A stretch of DNA of 64,000 nucleotides from Galbibacter pacificus (GCF_029603155.1 NZ_JAPMUA010000007.1:186001-250000); one strand, 5' to 3'. Shown: positions 54,284 to 63,326, counted from the first letter of the stretch. A program made the numbers and translations. The notes: generated by a model not told the origin, from the letters alone.

Positions 54284-54568
54284 ATGAAAAAACGATATTA
54301 CAGTCCTGAATTAAAGGAGCAAGCAGTTCGGTTAAGTTACCAACGAGAGAATATAAAAGAATTAGCAGACGAGTTGGGTTTAGAAGTCCAAAGGATTTAT
54401 AAATGGCGAAAGGCAGCCAGAACAACAATATCTCCTAAGCCAGAAAAAGCAGTGCCTGATGACACATTAGAGGTTAAAAGACTGCGCAAAGCTCTTAGAG
54501 AAAAGGAACTTGAACTTGAGATATTAAAAAAGGCCGTGCACATCTTCTCCAAGAGCGATGGGAATTGA
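54284..54568 (+). CDS. IS3-family transposase OrfA (helix-turn-helix subunit)
   Basis: A 94-residue protein: N-terminal helix-turn-helix (YYSPELKEQAVRLSYQR, IKELADELGLEVQRIYKWRKA) and a C-terminal leucine-zipper-like coiled coil (EVKRLRKALREKELELEILKKAVHIFSKSDGN). The closing FSKSDGN is the usual junction to OrfB. The protein is intact, but its partner is broken. Confidence 0.88.
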   Translation: MKKRYYSPELKEQAVRLSYQRENIKELADELGLEVQRIYKWRKAARTTISPKPEKAVPDDTLEVKRLRKALREKELELEILKKAVHIFSKSDGN

Positions 54569-54585
54569 AAATCAGCGTAAGCTAA

Positions 54586-55378
54586 ATCTATGGATTTATA
54601 GCCAGCTATAAACATTTATATCCTACCCAAGAGGATGTGCAAGGTATTTAAAGTCAGTAGGAGTAGTTTTTATAGATGGTATACGGCTGGACCCTCAAAA
54701 CGAAGATTGGAACTTAGCCTATTTACGGATTTGATTAAAACGGAATTTGACCAGAGCAAAAAACGATATGGCTCTACACGAATAGCAGAAAAACTTAAAC
54801 GTAAAGGCTACTGTATATCCAGGTTTAGAGTAGCTAAAATTATGAGGGCTAATAATTGGGTAAGCAAACACAAAAGAAAATTTAAAGCTCCCACCGATTC
54901 AAATCACAGTTATCCGGTTTGCAGAAATTTATTGAACAGAAACTTTAATCCCAGTAGATTAAATGAAGCTTGGGTTAGCGATATTACCTATATCCAAACC
55001 AATCAAGGGTGGTTATACCTAACCACAATTATTGATTTGTTTGACAGGCAGGTAATAGGTTGGTCATTAAGTACAAGTAAGTTTACATACCGATCAAACT
55101 ATTATTCCAGCCTGGAAAATGGCTATAAGCAAGCGTATTATAAACATGGATTTAATATTTCACTCAGATCGTGGGATACAATACGCCTCAAAAACATTTA
55201 GAACTTTTATTAAATCCAATCCTTTGGTAACTCAATCTATGAGTAGAAAGGGAAATTGTTGGGATAATTCAGTTGCTGAATCCTTCTTTAAAACATTAAA
55301 GGTAGAGCTTGTTTATGATGATGATTTTAAAACTATAGAGCAGGCTAAAACCGCTGTTTTTGAGTACATCGAAATATG
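54586..55378 (+). pseudogene. IS3-family transposase OrfB, frameshifted and truncated
   Basis: The integrase subunit is read in three frames: IYGFIASYKHLYPTQ (frame 1, with an in-frame stop just before), then from 54635 MCKVFKVSRSSFYRWY to about 55110 with the first catalytic Asp (AWVSDITYIQTNQGWLYLTTIIDLF), then from ~55119 MDLIFHSDRGIQYASKTF with the second Asp, and the Glu motif (NCWDNSVAESFFKTLKVELVY). After FEYIEI the frame runs into the second IS at 55379, and the normal C-terminal end is missing. At least two frameshifts and the insertion inactivate it. Confidence 0.82.
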
Positions 55379-55462
55379 TGACCTCCTCCCATTAAATCAG
55401 ACTGATAAAAACTAGAGTATTTCTGGCAAATAAATATTTAACTTTAAATAAATTATTTGCTT

Positions 55463-55777
55463 ATGAAACGATCAAAATATACCGAGTCGCAGATTGTATT
55501 TGCGATAAAACAGGTTGAGACTGGAACACGTCTTTCTGAGGTCTGTCGCAAGATGGGAATCAGCGAGGCTACCTTTTACAATTGGAAGAAAAAATACGGT
55601 GGTCTGGGTGTCTCTGAACTGAGAAGGCTTAAAAACTTGGAGGAGGAGAATGCGCAGCTTAAAAAGCTTGTAGCTGATTTAAGTCTTGACAAGCAGATTC
55701 TTCAGGACGTACTTAAAAAAAGTTCTGAGGCCGTCTCGAAAACGGGAGATGGTCAGCAATATTCGTATGGAATATAA
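55463..55777 (+). CDS. IS407-like transposase OrfA
   Basis: A 104-residue DNA-binding subunit. The ATG at 55463 (MKRSKYTESQIVFAIKQ) is preferred to a TTG two codons earlier. Helix-turn-helix SEVCRKMGISEATFYNWKKKYG is followed by a leucine-zipper coiled coil (SELRRLKNLEEENAQLKKLVADLSLDKQILQDVLKK). Near its end lies an A7 run (55715-55721) where the frame passes to OrfB. Confidence 0.9.
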   Translation: MKRSKYTESQIVFAIKQVETGTRLSEVCRKMGISEATFYNWKKKYGGLGVSELRRLKNLEEENAQLKKLVADLSLDKQILQDVLKKSSEAVSKTGDGQQYSYGI

Positions 55778-56585
55778 TATTTCCATCAACCGTTGTGTAC
55801 GCCTAATATTGCTGCACAAAAGCGTTTTTTATTATACACCCAAAGAACGTGGAGATGAATTGCTGCGTATGAGAATGAAAGAAATAGCAGCAACACGGGT
55901 ACGCTATGGGTTTTGGAGGATCTATATCTTGCTTCGCCGGGAAGGCTTTATGGATAATCATAAACGCGTTTATAGAGTGTATTGCGAAGAAGGTTTAAAC
56001 CTCAGATCTAAGAGACCTAAAAGAAGTCGGTGTGCAGCCCATAGACAGCCTGCTCTTGGTAATGCCTCTAGTTTACATGAGTGCTGGAGTATGGATTTTG
56101 TGACAGATCAACTCTACGACGGAAGCCGTTTCAGGGCCTTAACTGTAGTAGATAATTATAGTCGTAAATGTTTAGCTATATATGCAGGAAAATCCCTTAA
56201 AGGAAGTGATGTTGTTGGGGTGATGGATAATTTAGTTACTAGTGCAAGAGTTTATTCTAAACGCATAAAAGTAGATAATAGAAGTGAATTTATCAGTAAA
56301 GTATTGGATAAATGGGCTTATGAAAACAATGTTGAATTATACTTCTCAAGACCCGGAAAACCTACTGATAATCCATTTATAGAAAGCTTCAATGGATCTT
56401 TCAGAGATGAATGTTTAAATACAAACTGGTTCTTCTCTTGGGAAGATGCTCAAGAAAAGTTCGATATTTGGAGGGAAGACTATAACGGGTTTAGACCACA
56501 CAGCTCATTGGGTGACATGTCACCCAATGAGTACATTGAAATCAATGAAAATAGCCCAGATTCTCTAGTTATGACCAGTACCTAA
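55686..56585 (+). CDS. IS407-like transposase OrfB (DDE integrase)
   Basis: An open frame of 299 residues that overlaps orfA by 92 bases; the native start is uncertain because OrfAB is normally made by frameshifting. From about residue 16 (SRKREMVSNI) the IS407 pattern is clear. The rve domain shows Asp in CWSMDFVTDQLYDG, Asp in IKVDNRSEFISK (most relatives have DNGSEF), and Glu in NPFIESFNGSFRDECLN. It ends RPHSSLGDMSPNEYIE. The DDE triad is complete, but the G-to-R change next to the second Asp may affect activity. The codons for SSLGDMSPNE form a 28-bp perfect palindrome. Confidence 0.88.
   Translation: MTSRFFRTYLKKVLRPSRKREMVSNIRMEYNISINRCVRLILLHKSVFYYTPKERGDELLRMRMKEIAATRVRYGFWRIYILLRREGFMDNHKRVYRVYCEEGLNLRSKRPKRSRCAAHRQPALGNASSLHECWSMDFVTDQLYDGSRFRALTVVDNYSRKCLAIYAGKSLKGSDVVGVMDNLVTSARVYSKRIKVDNRSEFISKVLDKWAYENNVELYFSRPGKPTDNPFIESFNGSFRDECLNTNWFFSWEDAQEKFDIWREDYNGFRPHSSLGDMSPNEYIEINENSPDSLVMTST
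56504..56531. repeat. 28-bp perfect palindrome inside the OrfB coding sequence
   Basis: The half-site CTCATTGGGTGACA (56504-56517) is followed at once by its exact reverse complement TGTCACCCAATGAG (56518-56531). It encodes residues of the OrfB C-terminal end. No loop is present at the centre. Confidence 0.9.
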
Positions 56586-56679
56586 ATATGGGAGGAGGTC
56601 AATAGCCCACCTACAATTTATTGCTAAAAAGGCACAAGTGATAAATTAAAAACATCTCATTTACAAATGAAAATTGGTG

Positions 56680-57264
56680 TCAGAACTTATAATTAAATCC
56701 CAGTAATATATTATCTCGATTGGATGTAAATGTAATTTCCATACGCTCCTTTCGATATTCATTCGTAAATAAATAACTACTACCAACACCTATTGCCGCT
56801 CCCACCAAGACATCTAATATATCATGCTGATCTGCATAGATTCTACTATATCCTGTGAACGCAGCTAAAGTATATGCGGGTATTCCATACTTCCAACCAT
56901 ATCTTTTTTGAATAAAAGCCGCACTCTGAAATGTCGTGGAGGTATGCCCTGATGGAAAAGAATTATTATTAGCTTCATTGGGTCGTGGTTTAGTAATAGC
57001 TAGTTTTAATCCAAAAGTCATAGCTTCATTTACGGCTAAACCTTTTAAGAACTGCCAAGACCCTTGTTTATCACCTATGATAAGGGTTGATCCCAATGAA
57101 ATAGCTGGCATCGCATACAAAAGAATATCTCCTGAAGTTTCAATCGCTTTTTCTTGTGAATACAATCTCAAATTCCAAAAGCAAGCAAAATAGATAAAAA
57201 ATATAAAACACTTCTGAATTTTAAAATAGAAGATTTTGGTAGTAGAATTAAAAAGATAATACAT
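56680..57264 (-). CDS. PAP2-family membrane-associated phosphatase
   Basis: A 194-residue PAP2 (type 2 phosphatidic acid phosphatase) protein with a signal-anchor-like start. Phosphatase motifs are complete: K-x6-RP in KLAITKPRP, PSGH in NNNSFPSGHTSTTF, and SR-x5-H-x3-D in SRIYADQHDILD. The C-terminus GFNYKF looks like a complete protein end, so the neighbouring IS has not truncated it. Likely substrates are lipid phosphates (undecaprenyl or lipid A phosphates). It is the first gene of the AT-rich block next to a diacylglycerol-kinase-like gene. Confidence 0.9.
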   Translation of the reverse strand: MYYLFNSTTKIFYFKIQKCFIFFIYFACFWNLRLYSQEKAIETSGDILLYAMPAISLGSTLIIGDKQGSWQFLKGLAVNEAMTFGLKLAITKPRPNEANNNSFPSGHTSTTFQSAAFIQKRYGWKYGIPAYTLAAFTGYSRIYADQHDILDVLVGAAIGVGSSYLFTNEYRKERMEITFTSNRDNILLGFNYKF

Positions 57265-57378
57265 GAGGTAATGCTATCAGTTAAGTAATTTTAATATAAT
57301 AGGCATGCTTATTTTAGGATTAAGTATCCAAAAGTAAATCACGATTCTAAAGAAATTCTAAAGTTTTAAAGAATACAC

Positions 57379-58260
57379 TTAATTAATCACTATAATTGAG
57401 TCTTTTAATAATTCGATGGATACCTTTATTTCTTCTAAAATTTTATATTCTCCATCCATTTGAGATTCAAGGTACTTCCCTTTATTTCTTATTATGTCCA
57501 GCTTATTTGTTTGATAACTAACCACTCCCTTTATACTTAGATGTCTTTTGAAAATCAACATTATCCCAAACCATACCAACTGTAGTTTTTGCATTTTTGG
57601 GATTATAAGCACATCCAAAAGGCCATCTTTTAATGATGCCTTTGGGGTAAGACTAAAATTATACCCTAGTTCATTGGAGTTGGAAGCAAAAATTAAAAAT
57701 GGGTCTTTATACATTTTTGTCCCGTTAATGGTTACAACCAGAGAATCATCCTTTTTATCATTAAAAAAAGTAACAGCACAAGCTTTTAAATAACTCTTAA
57801 GGGTACGTCCATTAAAGCCTTCATAGTTTCGTATTACCTTGGCATCAAACCCAAAACCTGTATTACTAAAAAAATAATTACCATTACAGATACCCACATC
57901 AATTTTGTTGGTAACTTGATGCTTAATGATCATGAGGGCTTTTTCAATATTTTTAGGAATATTCAAATGAGAAGCTAGTCCATTACCTGAACCAATTGGT
58001 ATTATTCCTAAGATACATTGAGAATTCACTAAAACAGAAGCTACTTCATTTATGGTTCCATCACCACCGCATGCAACAATAATATCTGCTCCTTGACTAA
58101 CAGATTCTTGAGTTAGCACAACAGCCTCACCTTTATATTTTGTATACTTAATTACTAATATATAGAGCGCTTTTGGAAAATAGCCATCCAAAAGCTTTTG
58201 ATCAATATTTTTATTCCCTTTTCCAGCTATTGGATTTACAATGAAATGAATATTTTTCAT
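57379..58260 (-). CDS. Diacylglycerol kinase-family lipid kinase
   Basis: A 293-residue soluble lipid kinase (DAGK catalytic family, YegS/BmrU type). Motifs: FIVNPIAGKGNKN at the N-terminus, the ATP-binding VACGGDGTINEVASVLVN (GGDGT), LGIIPIGSGNGLASHLNIP, and C-terminal LKDGLLDVLIIPK. It phosphorylates a diacylglycerol-like lipid. It overlaps the LtaS-like gene by 4 bases, so the two are coupled: an enzyme that transfers phospho-head groups releases diacylglycerol, which this kinase could recycle. Confidence 0.92.
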   Translation of the reverse strand: MKNIHFIVNPIAGKGNKNIDQKLLDGYFPKALYILVIKYTKYKGEAVVLTQESVSQGADIIVACGGDGTINEVASVLVNSQCILGIIPIGSGNGLASHLNIPKNIEKALMIIKHQVTNKIDVGICNGNYFFSNTGFGFDAKVIRNYEGFNGRTLKSYLKACAVTFFNDKKDDSLVVTINGTKMYKDPFLIFASNSNELGYNFSLTPKASLKDGLLDVLIIPKMQKLQLVWFGIMLIFKRHLSIKGVVSYQTNKLDIIRNKGKYLESQMDGEYKILEEIKVSIELLKDSIIVIN

Positions 58261-60263
58261 TCTTTTAAACTTTTTAAAGTAAGCTTACCACTTGTATACA
58301 AATCATCAGCAGTTTGATAAAAAGAAATCGTCTGATTTAAATAGTCATTGGATACGCTTTGTATTGTAAGACCATTTGTGATATTATCCCATTTATAAAA
58401 ATTAGCAGTCTTTTGATCTCCTAGAATCATAAGATTATTCCCTTTTAAAAGGCCTAATTTTCTATAATTCCCAATAAATGCTCTTGCTGTATTTGAAGAT
58501 TTCTTTGTTATATCCTGCCCAAAGAAGTTTGAGTTATATTTCCAATTAAAATACCCGAATAATGTTGGGAAGATATCGATTTGGGAACAGAGTCTATCTA
58601 TTTTTTTAGAACTTTGGTTAGGCAAATTATAGATAATGGCAGGAATATGGTAGTTTTTAACATCCAGTTCCCATCGCCCAGCACTACTAGCACAGTGATC
58701 GCTCATGACTACAAAAACGGTATTATTAAACCATGGTTTCGATTTAGCTTTTTCAATGAATTTTCCAATTGCGTAATCTGTATATTTAACTGCACCATCC
58801 CTACCACTTCCTGATGGAATGTCTATTTTACCTTCTGGATATGTATATGGTTTGTGATTAGAAGTGGTCATAATAAAATCAAAAAAAGGTTTTCCGCTAA
58901 CAGATTGTATATCTGCCTGCTGTATAACTTTATTAAAAATATCTTCATCGCAAACTCCCCAAGCATTTTCAAAGCTTACTTCGTTATCATTAATATTAGT
59001 TCTAATGGTTTTTATTTGATCACCAATCAAAAACTCTCTTCCCCTATCTATAATATTAAAATCATTTCCACTGAAATAGGCATTCATATTATCGAAATAA
59101 CCATCCCCTCCATAATAAAAATTACGTGAATATCCTTTATTTTTAAATACTTCACCGATGGTAAACATACCTGTATTGTGTTCTCTTTTGACAATACTTC
59201 GTCCGGGTGTTGGTGGTATCGACAAGGTTATAGCTTCCATTCCTCGTACTGTTCTAGTCCCGGTTGCATATAGGTTTGAAAATAAAACACCTTCTTTAGA
59301 AAGTTTATCTAAATTCGGAGTAAGCCCCTTTTCATTGCCAAATACTCCTAAGAATTTGGCACTTAAACTCTCTACACAAATAAATATAACGTTCGGGGTT
59401 ATTCCACGTTGAAGTGTATCATGAGGTGGAATATTTCTATATATAGGATTTTTTTCACGATCAATTAAATCCCCAGAAGCTTCGTATTGTTTACTTACTA
59501 AAGCATAGGATTCATTTTTGGTAAGGGTTTTGTAAAATTCTGTATACGAAAGCTCATTATTTCTAAAGGCGGCAAAAAAGGAATAAATCCCGGCTTTTGA
59601 AAGTTCATTATTATATCGATTTCCTGACCAATCAGCAGCTTCATTGGAGACAAACATGGTAAAGCAAATGGCTATTACAACCCAAGGGAAGGAGAATAAT
59701 ACTTTCGTTTTAAATGATATTTGTGCTTTAAAAACATGTTCAAAACTATTGCACTTATATATTAAATATATGGTACCAACAGTCAACAACAAGATACTAG
59801 AAATTAAAATTGGCAAGGGATAGGACTCATTTATATTTCGAACTACTTCATAGGTATAGATTAAGTAATCTACCGCGATAAAGTTAAATCTTCTATGGAA
59901 TTCATCCCAGAATGTAATTTCTGCAAAAAAAGAAAAATAGAGCACTAATATTCCTATGGTAAAACCAGTATAGGTAGCTATTCGGTCAAATAAGCTCCCT
60001 ACCCATTTATTAGGCATTATCATTAAATACAGCAGATAAGGGATGGTAAAAAACGAAATTGTTCCCAGGTCAAAAAATAGACCTGTCATAAAAATTCGTA
60101 GTATATCAAAGAAATCGACGTCAACCTCACTTAGGTTCCACAATAAAAAGATTAATCTTACAACAGATGAAAGGCCTACAAAGAAAAGAACAAAAACCTT
60201 CAATAATTCAAAACGCTTAGGGGATAACTTGTACCACATATAAATAACTCTATCAAAATTCAA
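58257..60263 (-). CDS. LtaS/MdoB-like phosphotransferase (alkaline phosphatase fold)
   Basis: A 668-residue inner-membrane protein. Five membrane segments occupy ~20-200 (LLKVFVLFFVGLSSVVRLIFLLW, IRIFMTGLFFDLG, GFTIGILVLYFSFFAEI and others). The extracytoplasmic sulfatase-type domain starts near residue 290: VIFICVESLSAKFLGVFG (metal Glu), NLYATGTRTVRGMEAITLSIP (nucleophile Thr), FYYGGDGYFDNM and VVMSDHCASSAG (metal Asp-His). All key residues of the LtaS/MdoB/phosphoethanolamine transferase superfamily are present. In Gram-negatives such enzymes transfer phosphoglycerol or phosphoethanolamine. Exact donor and acceptor unknown. Confidence 0.9.
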   Translation of the reverse strand: MNFDRVIYMWYKLSPKRFELLKVFVLFFVGLSSVVRLIFLLWNLSEVDVDFFDILRIFMTGLFFDLGTISFFTIPYLLYLMIMPNKWVGSLFDRIATYTGFTIGILVLYFSFFAEITFWDEFHRRFNFIAVDYLIYTYEVVRNINESYPLPILISSILLLTVGTIYLIYKCNSFEHVFKAQISFKTKVLFSFPWVVIAICFTMFVSNEAADWSGNRYNNELSKAGIYSFFAAFRNNELSYTEFYKTLTKNESYALVSKQYEASGDLIDREKNPIYRNIPPHDTLQRGITPNVIFICVESLSAKFLGVFGNEKGLTPNLDKLSKEGVLFSNLYATGTRTVRGMEAITLSIPPTPGRSIVKREHNTGMFTIGEVFKNKGYSRNFYYGGDGYFDNMNAYFSGNDFNIIDRGREFLIGDQIKTIRTNINDNEVSFENAWGVCDEDIFNKVIQQADIQSVSGKPFFDFIMTTSNHKPYTYPEGKIDIPSGSGRDGAVKYTDYAIGKFIEKAKSKPWFNNTVFVVMSDHCASSAGRWELDVKNYHIPAIIYNLPNQSSKKIDRLCSQIDIFPTLFGYFNWKYNSNFFGQDITKKSSNTARAFIGNYRKLGLLKGNNLMILGDQKTANFYKWDNITNGLTIQSVSNDYLNQTISFYQTADDLYTSGKLTLKSLKE

Positions 60264-60320
60264 GTGGTAAAATTATCATCAGAATCTAAAGGAAAATTAA
60301 AGATGCGATTGCATTGATTT

Positions 60321-60358
60321 AAAAAAAAGGGGATTTGAAAACAAATTCAAATCCCTTT
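60321..60358 (-). terminator. Terminator after the PepSY-like gene
   Basis: AAAGGGGATTTG (60326-60337) pairs with CAAATCCCTTT (60348-60358) with one bulged G. On the minus strand an 8-base T-run follows. It lies 25 bases after the stop of the PepSY-like gene and separates it from the LtaS-like operon. Confidence 0.8.
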
Positions 60359-60383
60359 ATACTAAATCGAAAAAAAACAAAAC

Positions 60384-60836
60384 CTAATCTTCTTCTTCTT
60401 CCGTTAACACTTCTTTTTTCATAAGTTCTCCTTTTTCATCAAAGGCCACTTCTAGTTTTGATTTTCCTTTTTTTATTTCACATTCATACAGAGTTCCATT
60501 AGATGTTTCCGAAATTTCCTGCTCTTTGATTTTATAATCCTGGAACTTCTGGAATAAGGAAATTCGAACCCTCTCTGGTAATTCTTTAAACTTAATTTCA
60601 TGTTCAGTTTCCTTCCAGGTTCCATCGTCCATAAAATTAGCTGAATAGCGATGACCGTCCCATTTAAATTCTGCTTCCCATTCATGATCAGATTCCTGAT
60701 CCCAATGTACACCCTTAGCTTCTGGGAATTTTTTATTAAAAGCTTCTTCCACTTTTTCTGGAACCTCTTTTTTATATCCAAAGGCACTGAGCCCTGTAAT
60801 TAAGACCCCCATAAACAATAAATTTAATACTTTCAT
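60384..60836 (-). CDS. PepSY-like (DUF2874-type) periplasmic protein
   Basis: A 150-residue exported protein (signal peptide MKVLNLLFMGVLITGLSAFG). Two PepSY-like repeats are seen: VEEAFNKKFPEAKGVHWDQES..WEAEFKWDGHRYSANFMDDGTWKE and VRISLFQKFQDYKIKEQEI..LYECEIKKGKSKLEVAFDEKGELMKKE. Members are periplasmic and often regulated by two-component systems. An acidic tail (LTEEEED) closes it. It lies between the TonB receptor and the LtaS-like gene, with its own terminator. Confidence 0.83.
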   Translation of the reverse strand: MKVLNLLFMGVLITGLSAFGYKKEVPEKVEEAFNKKFPEAKGVHWDQESDHEWEAEFKWDGHRYSANFMDDGTWKETEHEIKFKELPERVRISLFQKFQDYKIKEQEISETSNGTLYECEIKKGKSKLEVAFDEKGELMKKEVLTEEEED

Positions 60837-60902
60837 TTTGTATTATTTTTTTAGTTAATAACACTAAAGTTAATCACCAATTCTAAAGAAATGTTTAAGC
60901 TT

Positions 60903-63326
60903 CTAAAACTTATATTTGAAAGAGACTCTCGCTATTTGTGTCTCGTAATAATTCTGATATAAAGCAGTAAAATCACTTTCATTTATTTCTTGTCGAATTC
61001 CATAATTATTAAATAAATCACTCATTGAAAAAGCAATCTCTCCTTTTTTATTCCAAACTAATTTCTTCACACCAATATCTATTGAAGAACGAGAAAGCTC
61101 TTTTCCTTGTGGTATATTCTTTGGTGAATAATAAAGCCCTAGCACCTGAAATTGCAATTCCCAAGGTAACCGAAATTCATTGGTTAGTTTTAAAATAGTT
61201 GCATTTGCATTAGACTCTTCTATATAAAAAGGTCTTTCATAGGGAAACAAGACAGTTCCAGTATAGGCTGCTATCTTATTATTGAAAAAATTTGCACTCA
61301 GGCCCAATTCCCAATAAGAAGAAATATCCTGATTAAATAGTATCTCTATGCCGCTTGACAATGTCCTTCCTGTATTTTGATATATTCTATTGATAATGTC
61401 ATACGTTGGATTTGAATTATCAACACTATAGATCCTTCGATATTCATCGGTTATCTTTTTATGGTATAAAGCGGAAAACAAAGAACCCGTATTCCATGAA
61501 AATTTATGTGCCAATTCTATGGCTTCTGTGTATTGAGGACGTAAATAGGGATTTCCTACCTTTAAGAGTTCAGGATCATCATATTTTGGAAAAATTCTGA
61601 GTTCTGCTTCTCCAGGACGATCAATTCGACGATTATAAAAAAACGACAAATTATTATTTTGGTTGAGTTTTTGAGTATATCGTATACTTGGAAAAAATTT
61701 AAAATAGTCATAATCATCATTGGAATCGTAGTAAATATTTGCAGGATCAAGGGTATAAAAAACCTGGGTATACTCCGCTCTTAAACCTGCTTCTATTTCA
61801 AAATGTGCTCTTTCATAGACAAAGTTTGCATATCCTGCAAAGAGATTCTCTCCCCAATCGGAATAATCTCCAAGTCCTTCGTAAATAATTGAATTATCTC
61901 CTCTTTCAACAGAATAATCAACAGGGAGACGGCGAACTCTAACTTTGGTACCAACCTCCAACTTCCCTGCTGCCAATGCCTGTGCATAATTTGCTGACAA
62001 ACCTAATGTGTGTTCAACCGCTTTAATATGTGTAACATCCCTCCCTATGCGAATGGAAGAACTATCGTTCAAAAAATATCTTTCATCCTCCAAACCTCTT
62101 GTATATTGTAGGTTTGCATTAAAGGTTTGCCCAGGTTCTTCAAATGAATGTTCATAATCTGCAACCACATTAATATTACTTGTTATCTCTTCTTCCTTCC
62201 AGTTATAATATCGCTCTCTTTGACTGGAAGCTAAGTTAATAAAAGCGACTTGAGAGGTATCGATATGCTTTTCTCTATCGTACATCGCTGAAAAAGTAAA
62301 CCTATTATTCTCATCTAAATTCCAATCAACGCCTCCTTTTAAGATGGCCCTAAACTGTTTTCTATTTTCTGGAACTTGGGATGCAATTTCACTTCCGTCA
62401 CTATACAATCTAGTTGTAAACTCATTATTGGGAAGTGCTTCTTGAATGATAATTTCTGACTGAACAAAGTAATTAAACTTTTTAGTTCTGTAATTAAAAT
62501 CTATACTTGGGATTAATTTTGGATTCATATAATAAGAACCAAGATCGGTTGGGAGATCCCCCTTACGTATAGAGAATGCTCCTATTCCAGATGAAAGCCC
62601 TATGGTTCCATTAACACCTCTTTCTTGCTCTTCTTTATAAATAATATTAATAATACCTGCTAAACCATTCGCATCATACTTAGCCGAAGGATTATTAATA
62701 ATCTCAATCCTATCAATATTTGAAACTGGAATGTTTCCCAATCCTTTTTGGTTTCCAAAACCAGTTAAACTGGACTGTTTTCCATCTATAAGCACAGTGA
62801 CCTTATCGCTTCCTCTCAACAACACTTTTCCTTCTTGATCAAAAGTAACACCAGGCATTGATTTCATAGCTTCCAATACCGAGCCACCGGAATTAGCTAT
62901 ATTATCGGTAAGTGAAAAACTTTTTTTACTTAATGCAGCATTAGTCACTTCTCTTTTTACCGATACTTCCACTGCTTCCAAAGCTTCGGATGTTGGATTC
63001 AGTGGAATTACACCTAGAGTAAAAGTAGTATTTATCCCACTTGCATAAATCTTCCGTTGCGATTGCTGATAACCTACAAAAGAAATGTTTATACTATAAT
63101 TGCCCAAAGGTAATCCTTCTAGCATAAAATCACCCGCTTCATCTGTTATTGTTCCTATTACAAACGCTCCAGAAGTTTCTTTATTTACTGTTACGGATGT
63201 ATAAGGTAAAACTTCATTGGTCTGACTATCCTTAACTTTTCCGGAAACTGTTATTTTTTCCTGAGCTTCGCAAACACCAAATATTGCCAAAAAGGAAGAC
63301 AATAATCGTACCTTTAATTTATCCAT
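60903..63326 (-). CDS. TonB-dependent receptor of the outer-membrane beta-barrel type
   Basis: An 807-residue outer-membrane receptor. It has a signal peptide (LLSSFLAIFGVCEAQ), a CarboxypepD_reg-like domain (~22-105; VSGKVKDSQTNEVLPYTSVTVNK), a plug (~125-225; GGSVLEAMKSMPGVTFDQEGKVLLRGSDKVTVLIDGK, IDRIEIINNPSAKYDANGLAGIINI) and a barrel ending in RVSFKYKF. The plug pattern is that of the TonB receptors with an outer_membrane beta-barrel-3 C-terminal half. It lies downstream of a histidine kinase (partly outside the window), which may control it. Substrate unknown. AT-rich. Confidence 0.9.
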   Translation of the reverse strand: MDKLKVRLLSSFLAIFGVCEAQEKITVSGKVKDSQTNEVLPYTSVTVNKETSGAFVIGTITDEAGDFMLEGLPLGNYSINISFVGYQQSQRKIYASGINTTFTLGVIPLNPTSEALEAVEVSVKREVTNAALSKKSFSLTDNIANSGGSVLEAMKSMPGVTFDQEGKVLLRGSDKVTVLIDGKQSSLTGFGNQKGLGNIPVSNIDRIEIINNPSAKYDANGLAGIINIIYKEEQERGVNGTIGLSSGIGAFSIRKGDLPTDLGSYYMNPKLIPSIDFNYRTKKFNYFVQSEIIIQEALPNNEFTTRLYSDGSEIASQVPENRKQFRAILKGGVDWNLDENNRFTFSAMYDREKHIDTSQVAFINLASSQRERYYNWKEEEITSNINVVADYEHSFEEPGQTFNANLQYTRGLEDERYFLNDSSSIRIGRDVTHIKAVEHTLGLSANYAQALAAGKLEVGTKVRVRRLPVDYSVERGDNSIIYEGLGDYSDWGENLFAGYANFVYERAHFEIEAGLRAEYTQVFYTLDPANIYYDSNDDYDYFKFFPSIRYTQKLNQNNNLSFFYNRRIDRPGEAELRIFPKYDDPELLKVGNPYLRPQYTEAIELAHKFSWNTGSLFSALYHKKITDEYRRIYSVDNSNPTYDIINRIYQNTGRTLSSGIEILFNQDISSYWELGLSANFFNNKIAAYTGTVLFPYERPFYIEESNANATILKLTNEFRLPWELQFQVLGLYYSPKNIPQGKELSRSSIDIGVKKLVWNKKGEIAFSMSDLFNNYGIRQEINESDFTALYQNYYETQIARVSFKYKF

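Larger units (their letters stand above)
54284..55378 (+). mobile_element. Decayed IS3-family element (first IS), interrupted by a second IS
   Basis: It has IS3-type orfA (54284-54568), then a broken orfB ending where the second element begins at 55379. The left end was not identified; the region 54064-54283 holds no gene and may contain it. The right end is probably in the ~75 bases after the second element (56602-56679), but no inverted repeat pair could be matched by eye. Frame changes in orfB show that the element is inactive. Confidence 0.75.
55379..56601 (+). mobile_element. Complete IS3-family element (IS407-like), 1,223 bp
   Basis: The ends are perfect 14-bp inverted repeats: TGACCTCCTCCCAT at 55379-55392 and ATGGGAGGAGGTCA at 56588-56601. 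Inside are overlapping orfA and orfB. Flanking bases (left ...TATG, right ATAG...) do not give an exact 3-4 bp target duplication. The element sits inside the orfB of the first IS. OrfA sequence (YTESQIVFAIKQVETGTRLSEVCRKMGISEATFYNWKKKYGG) is typical of the IS407 group. Confidence 0.9.
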
